Shown piece after piece: positions 16,994-26,389 of a stretch of DNA of 64,000 nt (positions within the stretch are counted from its first letter, which is position 1; every line of letters starts with the position of its first letter). Origin of the DNA: Bacteroidota bacterium (lineage in GTDB: Bacteria; Bacteroidota; Bacteroidia; Chitinophagales; JADIYW01); assembly GCA_963169645.1 (NCBI GenBank), contig CAUJCO010000012.1:186001-250000 (forward strand). The letters run 5' to 3'. A program made the position numbers and the translations under genes. The notes under the pieces are model-generated. The model was given only the letters and a program-made list of their open reading frames with translations. It made no database searches and was not told the DNA's origin.

Positions 16994-17166
16994 TGATTTT
17001 AAAAATTTTATGTGCTAAAATAAGAATGTTCTCCATTTTTCCTAAATAATGTCGATAAAATTCAACTATTGTTAAAATAAAATGCATGCATTGTACTTAT
17101 ATCTCCATTTTTTATTTACATAAGTTAATCTGAAACAAGTAATTTCGCTATATTATCTAAATATGT

Positions 17167-17784
17167 ATGATGCCAAAAGTGAGTATTCCATTTCTATTTG
17201 TAGTGTTGATGTGGTGTGTGCATCTCGTACATTTTTTTTGGGGAATCGATTTTGGATTTTTAGGCATACAGCCACGCCATTTTGATAGTATTTTAGGGAT
17301 AATTTGTTCGCCGCTAATTCATGGAAATTGGAAACACCTTTTTTCTAATTCCTTCCCTTTGCTCATTTTAGGTGTCTTGTTATTCCTTTCGTACGAGAAG
17401 ATAAGCATACGAGTATGGTGTTATAATTATCTATTTACCGGAATATTTGTTTGGGTATTTGCTCGTGGTAATTCTTATCATATTGGGGCAAGCGGTATTG
17501 TGTATGGGTTGGCTGCTTTCTTGTTTTTTAGTGGCTTTTTTAGGATGGATATAAAAGCAATAGCAGTGGCAAGCGGTGTTGCGTTGTTTTATGGTGGAAT
17601 GGTTTGGGGTGTGTTGCCATTAGAGAAAGGTGTTTCTTGGGAATCGCATTTAATAGGCGGAATCGTTGGCTTTGTGCTGGCGTTTGTATTTAGAAATCAC
17701 TACAAATCAATAGAAATTATGGCACACGAAATGGAAGAAAAGGAGTCGAAATCTTTTGAAAAATATCTGAACAATCATTCATAA
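17167..17784 (+). CDS. Rhomboid-family intramembrane serine protease
   Basis: 205 residues with about six membrane helices. The catalytic dyad is visible: Ser109 in HIGASGIVYG and His161 in SHLIGGIVGF. The rhomboid L1-loop region HGNWKHLFSNSFPLLILG is present. The tail from about residue 178 is charged and cytoplasmic (MEEKESKSFEKY). Substrates are unknown. The ATG was chosen at 17167; an upstream ATG at 17163 is in a different frame. Confidence 0.9.
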   Translation: MMPKVSIPFLFVVLMWCVHLVHFFWGIDFGFLGIQPRHFDSILGIICSPLIHGNWKHLFSNSFPLLILGVLLFLSYEKISIRVWCYNYLFTGIFVWVFARGNSYHIGASGIVYGLAAFLFFSGFFRMDIKAIAVASGVALFYGGMVWGVLPLEKGVSWESHLIGGIVGFVLAFVFRNHYKSIEIMAHEMEEKESKSFEKYLNNHS

Positions 17785-17791
17785 AATATTC

Positions 17792-18955
17792 CTATTTAAA
17801 AGGATTTCGAACAATGTATTCTTGTGGTTTAATTCTATTTAAAAAATAGGGTAACATGCGATTAAATATTGGATTTTGCATTTTTAGATAAGCACGTAAC
17901 TCATTGGGTTTTGCACCAATAGTTGTTTTAATTTCTGTGGCAGTTCGTCCAAAATGGATACGGAATTTCCGCTTCTCAATCGCAAATTTTACAAAGTCTA
18001 ATAACATTCTGTTATAGAGTTTGTGCGACTTATTAATCTCATAATTTAATCCGATATAATGTACGTGTACGGTTGATACATCTACCTGAAATAAACAGGC
18101 AAAACTGACTAATTCATCTTCTAAATAATAACCCAAAATGCAACAGTTATCACAATACAATTTTTTCATTTCTTCAAAAAATTGAATGTTCAAGGTTGCC
18201 ATATTAAAAGCTACATGATTAACAACATTGTTGTATAACTTATTGAAATCTGCTGCTTGTGTTTGTATTTCTGTTAGGCTTAGTTCTTTTGATGTAATGT
18301 TGTTAGAAACAGCCAATACTTTTTTTGCTCTAATTCTATATTTAGAAGCTAATGCTTGTATATAATCATCAAAAGATGTCCAACTATTATCTATATGCAT
18401 AAACATATCCGGCTCAGTGATAAACGGATGAAATGCTCCATTGCAATAGTTCGCACATTTATCTTCATCTTGCAAATAAATATTAGCAATTAAAAATGCT
18501 TTGGGTTTTTGTTCTTGAAATGATTGATGAATATGTCGGAATATTGTAGGAATATGCATGGATATGGTATCTTCATTTTTACTGATAATTCCATTGTCTC
18601 CGGTGAAAAATACATTTCCTAAATTCAATAATTTAGTGTTCTTCTTAGCAATGTATTTTTTTACACTACTTTTTACGCCTTTATTTTTCTCAGTTCCATA
18701 GTTGACTAAATTTTTATATGAAAAATTGAGTAACTGTACATAGATAGCAGCTACTAATTCGGAATTATCATATACTAACACATATCGAAATCCAATGCTT
18801 GGATGTAATATTTCTATAGTAGAAAGAAATTCATGTGTTTGGTAAAATGCAATATCTGTATTGATGGTATTCCAAATAAAGGCATCAATTTTTGTAATAC
18901 TTTCGAATATTTGGATTTGATACTTATTTTCCAACAAAATGGAGTGAGTTTGCAT
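17792..18955 (-). CDS. GNAT/FemAB-like acyltransferase family protein
   Basis: 387 residues. The layout suggests two GNAT-like halves (COG3146/peptidoglycan-biosynthesis-like family). The second half contains ILGYYLEDELVSFACLFQV, HVHYIGLNYEINKSHKLYNRMLLDFVKFAIEK and RIHFGRTATEIKTTIGAKP, the last being the GR-x-E-x-K-x-x-G-x-KP block typical of that family. There is no signal peptide, so it is cytoplasmic. The donor and acceptor are unknown. It converges with rhomboid and diverges from the hydroxylase-like gene. Confidence 0.65.
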   Translation of the reverse strand: MQTHSILLENKYQIQIFESITKIDAFIWNTINTDIAFYQTHEFLSTIEILHPSIGFRYVLVYDNSELVAAIYVQLLNFSYKNLVNYGTEKNKGVKSSVKKYIAKKNTKLLNLGNVFFTGDNGIISKNEDTISMHIPTIFRHIHQSFQEQKPKAFLIANIYLQDEDKCANYCNGAFHPFITEPDMFMHIDNSWTSFDDYIQALASKYRIRAKKVLAVSNNITSKELSLTEIQTQAADFNKLYNNVVNHVAFNMATLNIQFFEEMKKLYCDNCCILGYYLEDELVSFACLFQVDVSTVHVHYIGLNYEINKSHKLYNRMLLDFVKFAIEKRKFRIHFGRTATEIKTTIGAKPNELRAYLKMQNPIFNRMLPYFLNRIKPQEYIVRNPFK

Positions 18956-19061
18956 ACTTTCAGCAAAAGTAACAAGGAAGCATCGAAATTGTTTAGATTA
19001 AATTTAAAATCCTTTGCAAATTCGCTTAAATTCAGTATCTTTCTTTGTAAAATCTATAAAA

Positions 19062-19622
19062 ATGATAGGATTTGTTACCGGATTAATATCAGCTAATGCA
19101 TTTGAGTGGTATTTTCATAAACATGTATTACATGGGCAAGGAAAAAAGAAAAATAGCTTTTGGCGTTTTCATTGGGCAGTGCATCACAAAACGGTATTGA
19201 AAGAAAATTTTCGAGATTCCGACTATGAACACAATATCATAGATGCATGGGATCCACAAAGTAAAGAAGTGGCAGCATTGGCTGTTGCAGCTGTGGCGGT
19301 TTCGCCATTGTTTTGGGTTGCACCAGGCTTTACTTCTGCATTGTGGTTTTCGCAATACAATTATTATCGCGTACACAAAAAATCACACTTAGATCCGGAA
19401 TGGGCTTATAAATATTTGCCTTGGCATTACGACCATCACATGGCACCCGATCAAGATAAAAATTGGTGCGTAACATTTCCACTTTGGGACTATGTAATGG
19501 GCACACGTGTTCCATACAAAGGTACAGCTCGCGAAAAATTAGATATCGAAAGGCGAATGAGAAAAGTGACAGTTGCAGTAAAAAATGCAGCACCTGCTAT
19601 ACCCAAACCGAAAATGAATTAA
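19062..19622 (+). CDS. Fatty acid hydroxylase/sterol desaturase superfamily protein
   Basis: 186 residues from ATG 19062; the open frame extends to 19014, but the ATG gives a clean membrane start, MIGFVTGLISANAFEWYF. Histidine clusters typical of di-iron membrane hydroxylases are present: HKHVLH, HWAVHH, VHKKSH and WHYDHHMAP. It is shorter than most family members, with one or two membrane spans. It probably hydroxylates or desaturates a lipid; the substrate is not readable. It diverges from the GNAT-like gene. Confidence 0.78.
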   Translation: MIGFVTGLISANAFEWYFHKHVLHGQGKKKNSFWRFHWAVHHKTVLKENFRDSDYEHNIIDAWDPQSKEVAALAVAAVAVSPLFWVAPGFTSALWFSQYNYYRVHKKSHLDPEWAYKYLPWHYDHHMAPDQDKNWCVTFPLWDYVMGTRVPYKGTAREKLDIERRMRKVTVAVKNAAPAIPKPKMN

Positions 19623-19629
19623 GCATAAT

Positions 19630-20238
19630 TTATAGTATGCCGGCACCTTCGCGAATGACGGTCGGTTCATCGCCGGTACAATCTATTACTGTAGATGGAT
19701 GGTAACCGCCGGAACCACCATCTATCACAATATCTACTAATTTTTCATAGCGTTCGTAAATGGCGGAAGGCTCTGTTATATAGTCTATAATATCATCTTC
19801 ATGATGAATAGATGTAGTAATAATAGGATGACCTAATTCTCTTACAATAGTACGTGCAATTTCATTGTCCGGCACACGAATACCAACTGTTTTTTTGTTG
19901 TTCTTAAATAATTTAGGAACTGAATTGTTGGCTTTTAAAATGAAAGTAAACGGACCCGGTAAACAACGTTTCATTAATTTGTAAGTCGGGTTATCTACAT
20001 TCATCGTGTAATCACTGATGTTGCTTAAATCATGACAAATAAAGGAGAAATTCATCTTCTCAATTTTTACATTTTTCAAACGACATATTTTATTTACAGC
20101 ATCTTTATTAAAAATATCACAACCCAAACCATACACCGTATCCGTTGGATAAATAACTAAACCACCATTGCGTAAACATTCAACAATGATTTTCATTTTT
20201 CGCATGTCAATATTATTTGGAAAGAGCTGTATTAACAT
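19630..20238 (-). CDS. YrdC/YciO/Sua5-domain protein
   Basis: 202 residues containing one YrdC-like domain: GGLVIYPTDTVYGLGCDI, ICRLKN in place of the KRP-type block, GPFTFILKAN, GIRVPDN and PIITTSIHHEDD. It lacks the Sua5 C-terminal domain and is closer to the YciO branch than to TsaC, so a role in threonylcarbamoyl-AMP synthesis for tRNA t6A is possible but not certain. The C-terminal STVIDCTGDEPTVIREGAG is the usual nucleotide-binding end. Confidence 0.85.
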   Translation of the reverse strand: MLIQLFPNNIDMRKMKIIVECLRNGGLVIYPTDTVYGLGCDIFNKDAVNKICRLKNVKIEKMNFSFICHDLSNISDYTMNVDNPTYKLMKRCLPGPFTFILKANNSVPKLFKNNKKTVGIRVPDNEIARTIVRELGHPIITTSIHHEDDIIDYITEPSAIYERYEKLVDIVIDGGSGGYHPSTVIDCTGDEPTVIREGAGIL

Positions 20239-20316
20239 ATCTTCTAAGGTAAATACTTGTTAGCATATTACCTAATTGAACGCAAAATTTATGTACATTT
20301 ATATAAACTATAAATT

Positions 20317-21834
20317 ATGAAAAGAGCAATAGTAATGTATTTGATGGTGTGCTTACTTATATCTTGTAAAAAGGATAAGATAGCTCAAAAAGATACTTGC
20401 ACGGTAGATATCACACATCAATTAAGAAATCCGTATGATGCAGCGTATTCCACACAATTAAACGATAAACAATCTATTTTACAATATTCAAAATTTCATC
20501 TATATAATGCAGCGCAATATGCGTATTTAAGGCAAAATGGTGTTTTTTTATTAGATCATCCTTTTGATGCTGTACCAAATAAGCATTTACAATACAAAAC
20601 TGAACACACAGCACAATACGGCGTGTACTATGGTGTTGTTCCCAATCATCTTCCATTAAATGGAATATATACAGAGAAATTAGCGAATGTTTTAAGTGCG
20701 AATTCTTTAGATAATCAACGTGTTTCAGATGAAAATGGAAAAGATTTTTCAGGCAACATCACTTTCTTTGATCCGATTGCAGCAACATATGTTCCATTAG
20801 AAGGAGCTCAAATTGCTATTAAAGATGGTACCAGAATTATTTATGCTTTTGCTGATTCATTGGGAAATTTTTCTGTACAATCTGCTGCTATTACTTCAGA
20901 TACGGTAGAAGTATTATTGCGTTTTGATCATCCCAATTTAGAAATCCATACCATAGATATGTCTAATTTATTGGGTGTGATGGGAATTAATACTTATTCT
21001 CTGGGTTTTAGAAAATCGTGTGGTTTTACATCATTAAACATTCAAATTGGAAATTCGTTTAATAATGCAGCATTGCATCATTCTTGTGCTACCTTGTTGG
21101 CGTACAATAAGTTCAAAGATTTTGCACAACATTTTGGTTTTTTAATCCCGAATAAGAAAATGCTTTTTTGGATAGGAAAAGTCGCACCTATTAGTACAAG
21201 TTATGCAGCTCCGATGTTGCAAAATATGGCATCTGTGAGTAATGCAAATACAGAACAACTCTTAGTTCAACTATTAGGAATAACACCGGACATCGCGAAT
21301 TTATTGGCGTTAGTAATCAAAAATCAATTACCGGATATTTATGCACCGTATTATTCTTTTTATAGTACAAGAGCACGTAGATCCTTTTTAGAGACTCTAT
21401 TTCACGAGTTATCACACGCTTCACAATATGCGCAAGTAGGGCCAACGTATTGGCTTCCCTATGTAAAATATATTTACACGTACGGTGGTTATGGAAATAT
21501 TTCATTGCCAAATTCCGGCATTGTAGCTATTTCAGAAGCTTGGGCAGAAGATTTACATTTGCACATATTGAAATATTTATACAACCAAACTATTTATGAT
21601 ACCTATGCGGAAACACCCATCAATTCATGGATTCCGTATGGATTATATAGAGATTTAAATGATGATGGAACAACCGAACCGTTTGATGCTGTTTCCGGAA
21701 TTACATATTCTGAAATATATACACTCTTACAACATGATATGCAAGATGTATGGTCGCTGAAAGCAAAATTAAAATTAAATTATCCAACACAACAAACACA
21801 AATAGATAATTTATTTGCACATTATGGATATTAA
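20317..21834 (+). CDS. Lipoprotein with HExxH-type metalloprotease motif
   Basis: 505 residues. The lipobox is LLISC (Cys17). The middle part carries a carboxypeptidase-regulatory-like beta segment (NITFFDPIAATYVPLEGAQIAI..GNFSVQSA). The C-terminal half has H363-E-L-S-H367 (LFHELSHASQYAQV), and 40 residues later E407/E411 in SEAWAEDLHLHIL, as expected of a gluzincin third ligand. I do not recognise a named peptidase family. It is probably an outer-membrane-anchored zinc protein. Its neighbour also encodes an exported protein, but the genes are separated by 64 bp. Confidence 0.7.
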   Translation: MKRAIVMYLMVCLLISCKKDKIAQKDTCTVDITHQLRNPYDAAYSTQLNDKQSILQYSKFHLYNAAQYAYLRQNGVFLLDHPFDAVPNKHLQYKTEHTAQYGVYYGVVPNHLPLNGIYTEKLANVLSANSLDNQRVSDENGKDFSGNITFFDPIAATYVPLEGAQIAIKDGTRIIYAFADSLGNFSVQSAAITSDTVEVLLRFDHPNLEIHTIDMSNLLGVMGINTYSLGFRKSCGFTSLNIQIGNSFNNAALHHSCATLLAYNKFKDFAQHFGFLIPNKKMLFWIGKVAPISTSYAAPMLQNMASVSNANTEQLLVQLLGITPDIANLLALVIKNQLPDIYAPYYSFYSTRARRSFLETLFHELSHASQYAQVGPTYWLPYVKYIYTYGGYGNISLPNSGIVAISEAWAEDLHLHILKYLYNQTIYDTYAETPINSWIPYGLYRDLNDDGTTEPFDAVSGITYSEIYTLLQHDMQDVWSLKAKLKLNYPTQQTQIDNLFAHYGY

Positions 21835-21898
21835 ATGCTAATTGGTTTATGACATATTTTAACCAAATTGGAATCAATTTTGTTGTATTTTTAGTGCA

Positions 21899-23152
21899 AT
21901 GAAAAAACTGCTTATAATACTTTTTATTAGCATCTCTTTTGTAACGAAGGCATCTTTTATTTTGATTCCGATGGATGATGTGCAAACGAATCATTTAAAA
22001 GCATACGGTGTTGCATATTGGGTGCTATCTAAAAATGTTCCGATAGATTGGTTGTTGAATTATCGTGGAGGCAGTTTTTCCTTTCCATATTCCAAAGAGT
22101 TTGAAAAAGAATGCCTGATTCGTAATGTAAAATATGAAACAATAGCCGATGCATCAATGAGTAAAATATTAGATGAGATTGCACAACCGGAAATAAATAT
22201 GGATGCCGTCAGATTGGATAAAGCACCTAAAATTGCCGTATATTCACCCAAAACCAACCAGCCTTGGGATGATGCCGTAACTTTAGTACTTACGTATGCT
22301 GAAATTCCATATACTGTAATTTATGATGAAGAAATTATAGATGATAATTTGAATTTGTATGATTGGTTGCATTTGCATCACGAAGATTTCACCGGACAAT
22401 ACGGCAAATTTTTTGCAGCATATCAAAATGCAGATTGGTATAAAAAACAAGTTGCCGATTATGAAACACGTGCATCTGCTTTAGGTTTTTCTAAAGTATC
22501 GCAAGAAAAGCTCGCAGTCGCTAAAAAAATTCGAGATTTTGTGATGGGTGGTGGCTATTTATTTGCCATGTGTTCTGCTACCGATTCGTATGATATTGCA
22601 TTGGCTGCAGAAGGAGTAGATATTTGCTCCACTCCATTTGACCACGATGCAATGGACCCACATGCTCAAGAAAAATTAAATTTTAACAACGGCTTTGCTT
22701 TTGAAAATTATAATATCAGCACCAATCCGTATGAGTATGAATTTTCAACTATTGATGTGTCCGGATTTAGAACCATATCAAAAGAAATGGACTTTTTTAC
22801 GTTGTTTGATTTTTCTGCAAAATGGGATCCAATTCCAAGCATGTTAACCCAAAATCATGAGAAATTAATTAAAGGATTTATGGGCCAAACTACGGCCTAT
22901 AAAAAACAATATATTAAGAAAGATGTGTTGATAATGGGAGAGAACAAAGGCCTAAACGAAGCGAAATATATTCATGGAATATATGGAAAAGGCACTTGGA
23001 CTTTTTATGGTGGTCATGACCCGGAAGATTATCAGCACCGCGTAGGCGATCCTGTTACGGATTTAAATTTGCATCCCAATTCAGCCGGTTATCGTTTAAT
23101 ATTGAACAATATTTTGTTTCCGGCAGCCAAGAAAAAACCGCAGAAAACGTAG
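21899..23152 (+). CDS. Exported amidotransferase-fold-like protein (often labelled asparagine synthetase B)
   Basis: 417 residues. A signal peptide (MKKLLIILFISISFVTKAS) is followed by ILIPMDDVQTNHLKAYGVAYW, typical of a Bacteroidota family that databases tend to call asparagine synthetase B. No ATP-pyrophosphatase or N-terminal-Cys amidotransferase domain of true AsnB is present. Residues about 175-215 have GGGYLFAMCSATDSYDIA, reminiscent of the nucleophile elbow of class I glutamine amidotransferase-like folds; a WTFYGGHDPEDYQHRVGDP block lies near the end. It is exported, so a cytosolic amide synthetase role is unlikely. Its stop abuts the purS stop (convergent). Confidence 0.6.
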   Translation: MKKLLIILFISISFVTKASFILIPMDDVQTNHLKAYGVAYWVLSKNVPIDWLLNYRGGSFSFPYSKEFEKECLIRNVKYETIADASMSKILDEIAQPEINMDAVRLDKAPKIAVYSPKTNQPWDDAVTLVLTYAEIPYTVIYDEEIIDDNLNLYDWLHLHHEDFTGQYGKFFAAYQNADWYKKQVADYETRASALGFSKVSQEKLAVAKKIRDFVMGGGYLFAMCSATDSYDIALAAEGVDICSTPFDHDAMDPHAQEKLNFNNGFAFENYNISTNPYEYEFSTIDVSGFRTISKEMDFFTLFDFSAKWDPIPSMLTQNHEKLIKGFMGQTTAYKKQYIKKDVLIMGENKGLNEAKYIHGIYGKGTWTFYGGHDPEDYQHRVGDPVTDLNLHPNSAGYRLILNNILFPAAKKKPQKT

Positions 23153-23398
23153 TTACGCACTTACCGTAAACTCGTAATATTCCATTACCGGATTGTGTAA
23201 GAGTTTTTTACAAGCTTCTTCTACTTTTTGAGTGGCTTCTTCTTGTGAAGTAGCTTCAATTTTTAATGTAATATGTTTTCCAATACGCACATTTGTTGCT
23301 TGAAAACCTAAGTTGTGTAAGCTATGTTCCACCGCTTTACCTTGTGGGTCCAATAATTCTTTTAGCGGCATTACGTTTATTTCTGCTGAGTATATCAT
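23153..23398 (-). CDS. purS: Phosphoribosylformylglycinamidine synthase subunit PurS
   Basis: 81 residues, the full PurS length: MIYSAEINVMPLKELLDPQG, then KAVEHSLHNLGF, VRIGKHITLKIEA and CKKLLHNPVMEYYEF. PurS dimers bridge PurL and PurQ in the fourth step of purine synthesis. purL and purQ are not in this window. The 3' end directly abuts the convergent gene. Confidence 0.92.
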   Translation of the reverse strand: MIYSAEINVMPLKELLDPQGKAVEHSLHNLGFQATNVRIGKHITLKIEATSQEEATQKVEEACKKLLHNPVMEYYEFTVSA

Positions 23399-23502
23399 AT
23401 CATAAAGGTAAGCCGTTTTTTTATATTCTTAAACATAAGCAAAGAAATACGGTGTTTTTTTATTTTGAGTTAAATGTTTCGTAATATTACCCAAATTTAA
23501 GT

Positions 23503-24630
23503 ATGCGTTTTTTTACCTTTTCCACGCTTTTTTGGGTTGTTTTATTCCTTACAAATTGTAAAAAAGAGGAAACTATCGTTTCTTGCATTCCAACTGAGCA
23601 ACGCAATGCAATCGTACAATCATTAGAAAAGTTTACACAAGATACTTCGCAATATTCTCATGCAGAACGTCAATTCTTAAATGAAATACGTGCTATTGCC
23701 AATGATATAGATGCATTGTCTTCAAATGTAAATACGAGTGGCTCAATTCAAGCCAGTTACAATCAAATAGTAGCAAATTTTGTTGCACATGCCGAATTGG
23801 TAGAACAAAAAGCGGCTGTTTTTTATAACAATTCACCGGCCAAAATTGTATTGACAAAAAATGCGTTTGTTTTGATGAGTTATGATGCATTGCAACGAAA
23901 ATATCCGGAATTTATGTGGACTCAATTGGGCATTTTTGCAGCCAACGAAGTGCGAAACGGATTAGTAATGGCATTAATGATGCGTCAAATATTAGTCAAT
24001 AATAATGTTGATTTGCCCTTAGGTGCATCTACTGTAAACAATACACTTTTGGCAACTTCTCAAGTTTTAATTGAAGGACAATTAAACGTATTAACAGACA
24101 TCGGTTCGTTGGGAATTTTAAATAAAAAAATTGGTGCAAAGCATATTAAAACAGAAACATGGTTAACGCCGGAAGCACGAGAAGGTTTTCGTTTGCAAGA
24201 ATTGGCGGAACAAGCTTTGCAACAAGGCAATTGTGCCAGTTATCAAGATTTACAAACACAAGCCGCCATCCAATTTGGTGCACATGAACAAGTGTATATT
24301 TTGCAACCAATGTGGGACCAGCCTACAATGAAAATTTTTGCAGACTTAAATAAAATAGTAATTGATTTATTCCAACATAAGATTGTTTTCTTTGGTGATA
24401 TTTTCATCGGGACCAATAAAACAACCGAAGCAAACAAAGGATATATGGTGAAAATTCCGGCAGCTGTAAATGATTTATCCAATGCAAATCAACGTGTAAA
24501 AGTGGCAATTAATGGATTTAATACATTGAACTCCATAAGAAAAACGAGTGCCGGAAGTTATTGGATTGATTATTCACAAATTAAAATAGGATATGCACAC
24601 GATACGTATAATGTTCCTTGGATAAAATAA
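23503..24630 (+). CDS. Lipoprotein of unknown function
   Basis: 375 residues. The lipobox is VLFLTNC (Cys19). The body is largely helical (long charged helices such as ERQFLNEIRAIANDIDAL) with some beta at the C-terminus. I do not recognise the family and see no catalytic motif. Codon use matches its neighbours. Confidence 0.6.
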   Translation: MRFFTFSTLFWVVLFLTNCKKEETIVSCIPTEQRNAIVQSLEKFTQDTSQYSHAERQFLNEIRAIANDIDALSSNVNTSGSIQASYNQIVANFVAHAELVEQKAAVFYNNSPAKIVLTKNAFVLMSYDALQRKYPEFMWTQLGIFAANEVRNGLVMALMMRQILVNNNVDLPLGASTVNNTLLATSQVLIEGQLNVLTDIGSLGILNKKIGAKHIKTETWLTPEAREGFRLQELAEQALQQGNCASYQDLQTQAAIQFGAHEQVYILQPMWDQPTMKIFADLNKIVIDLFQHKIVFFGDIFIGTNKTTEANKGYMVKIPAAVNDLSNANQRVKVAINGFNTLNSIRKTSAGSYWIDYSQIKIGYAHDTYNVPWIK

Positions 24631-24741
24631 AATAGAATCCTTTTAATATTAGTCTAAAGAAGTACGATTACTCGTTTCGATGAAAAGGCATTAAAAATAG
24701 TATATTTGAATAAAGAACGCATCTATTTTTGATACGATTAA

Positions 24742-26319
24742 TCAATGACCACCCAAATCATCTTTGTTTATTTTATATGTTTTCGCAAAGAAAATTAAAG
24801 GAACAGATACTAAAATAAACAGTGTAAAATAATGGAAAATATCGATATAACTTAAGATGGCAGCTTGCTTATCAATAGTGAAATTTAAGTAAGCTAATGC
24901 TTGTTGTGCCACATGATCTGCATCACTTGTCATTGATAATAATCCTGCTTTCATTCCATTTAGTCGTTCAAATAATGCCGGATTATCCGGTGTTACGTGG
25001 TTTAAAATAGTAGCACGATGTTCTGCACTCAATGTTTCATTTAATACACCAATTATAGCAACGCTTATAGAACCACCTATTTGACGCACCATATTTGAAA
25101 TTCCGGATGCTTGTCCTACTTCTTGTCCCACTAATCCGCCTAAGGTAAGTGCGGATAATGGTACGAATAAGAATGCCATTCCAAATCCTCGAACTAATAA
25201 TGGCCAAAACATTACTTCTGCTCCGGTGTTTGTAGTGAAAATAAAGGAAGACCAAAAAACAAAAATAGCAGTAATTAAAAATCCGGCTGTAATCATGAAT
25301 TTGGGCGGCGTACCTTTAGTAAGCATACCACCAATAATAGGCATCATCAATCCACTTAGTAAGGCTCCCGGAATAAACATTTCACCCGATAATTGTGCCG
25401 TAAAACCTAAGAAATGTTGCATGTATATAGGATAAATAAATACGCTGCCATACAATATAAATCCTAAAATAAAATTCATGATCGTACCAATCGCCACATT
25501 GCCTTTTTTTAATACACGTAAGTCAACAATTGGATGTTTGGTTGTCAGCATTTTTACAATAAAACCTACAATACCTAACACAGCTAAAATAGTAAATGCA
25601 ACGATATATGTTGACTCAAACCAATCGTTGCGTTCTCCTTGTTCAAGCACTAATTGTAATGAACCAATACCAACGATTAATAAAATGATTCCTAACCAAT
25701 CTACACCGGAGCCGTTATTTTTTTCATACGGATTATCTCGAATATATGTGAGCGTTAAAAAGGTTGCTAAAATTCCAATTGGAATATTGATATAAAAAAT
25801 AATAGGCCATGAAAAATTATACAATAAATATCCGCCTAAATACGGCCCGATAGTTGGTCCTACAATAACACCCATTCCAAACATGGCCATTGCCATTCCA
25901 ATTTTTTCCGGCGGATAAATTTCTTTTAAAATAGTTTGCGATGTAGCAAATAATGCGCCACCACCTATACCTTGTATAAAACGCCAAAATACTAAGGTCC
26001 AAATAGACTCTGACAAACCACACATGAGCGATGCAAACGTGAAGATAGCAACAGAACCGGCAAAATAATATTTTCTACCAAAGGTAGCTGAAAGCCATCC
26101 ACTCATTGGAACGATGATAACATTTGCGATGGCATACGCTGCTACCACCCAACTTACTTCTGAAATGGTGGCCCCTAAATTTCCCATTAATGTTGTAGTG
26201 GCCACATTTACCACAGTTGTATCTATCAACTCCAAAAGTGTACACAAAACTACGGTAATGGTAATAATTACTCTACGTGAACCGTGTTCTATAAGACTAT
26301 CCGTTTGCTCTTTTGTCAT
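24742..26319 (-). CDS. DHA2-family MFS efflux transporter (EmrB-like)
   Basis: 525 residues with about 14 membrane helices. MFS motifs visible: LIDTTVVNVATTTLMGNLG in TM1, GWLSATFGRKYYF (motif A), RFIQGIGGGALF (motif B) and GMGVIVGPTIGPYLGG (motif C, antiporter). It is the last gene of the tetR-tolC-emrA-emrB type operon, so it is the inner-membrane pump of a tripartite proton-driven exporter. Substrates are unknown. Confidence 0.92.
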   Translation of the reverse strand: MTKEQTDSLIEHGSRRVIITITVVLCTLLELIDTTVVNVATTTLMGNLGATISEVSWVVAAYAIANVIIVPMSGWLSATFGRKYYFAGSVAIFTFASLMCGLSESIWTLVFWRFIQGIGGGALFATSQTILKEIYPPEKIGMAMAMFGMGVIVGPTIGPYLGGYLLYNFSWPIIFYINIPIGILATFLTLTYIRDNPYEKNNGSGVDWLGIILLIVGIGSLQLVLEQGERNDWFESTYIVAFTILAVLGIVGFIVKMLTTKHPIVDLRVLKKGNVAIGTIMNFILGFILYGSVFIYPIYMQHFLGFTAQLSGEMFIPGALLSGLMMPIIGGMLTKGTPPKFMITAGFLITAIFVFWSSFIFTTNTGAEVMFWPLLVRGFGMAFLFVPLSALTLGGLVGQEVGQASGISNMVRQIGGSISVAIIGVLNETLSAEHRATILNHVTPDNPALFERLNGMKAGLLSMTSDADHVAQQALAYLNFTIDKQAAILSYIDIFHYFTLFILVSVPLIFFAKTYKINKDDLGGH

Positions 26320-26389
26320 TTTTCTATTTTGCTCTTTTGATAATTTCTATTTCGGTATTAATAGCTATAAGGAACCTTTCTTTATTCCA

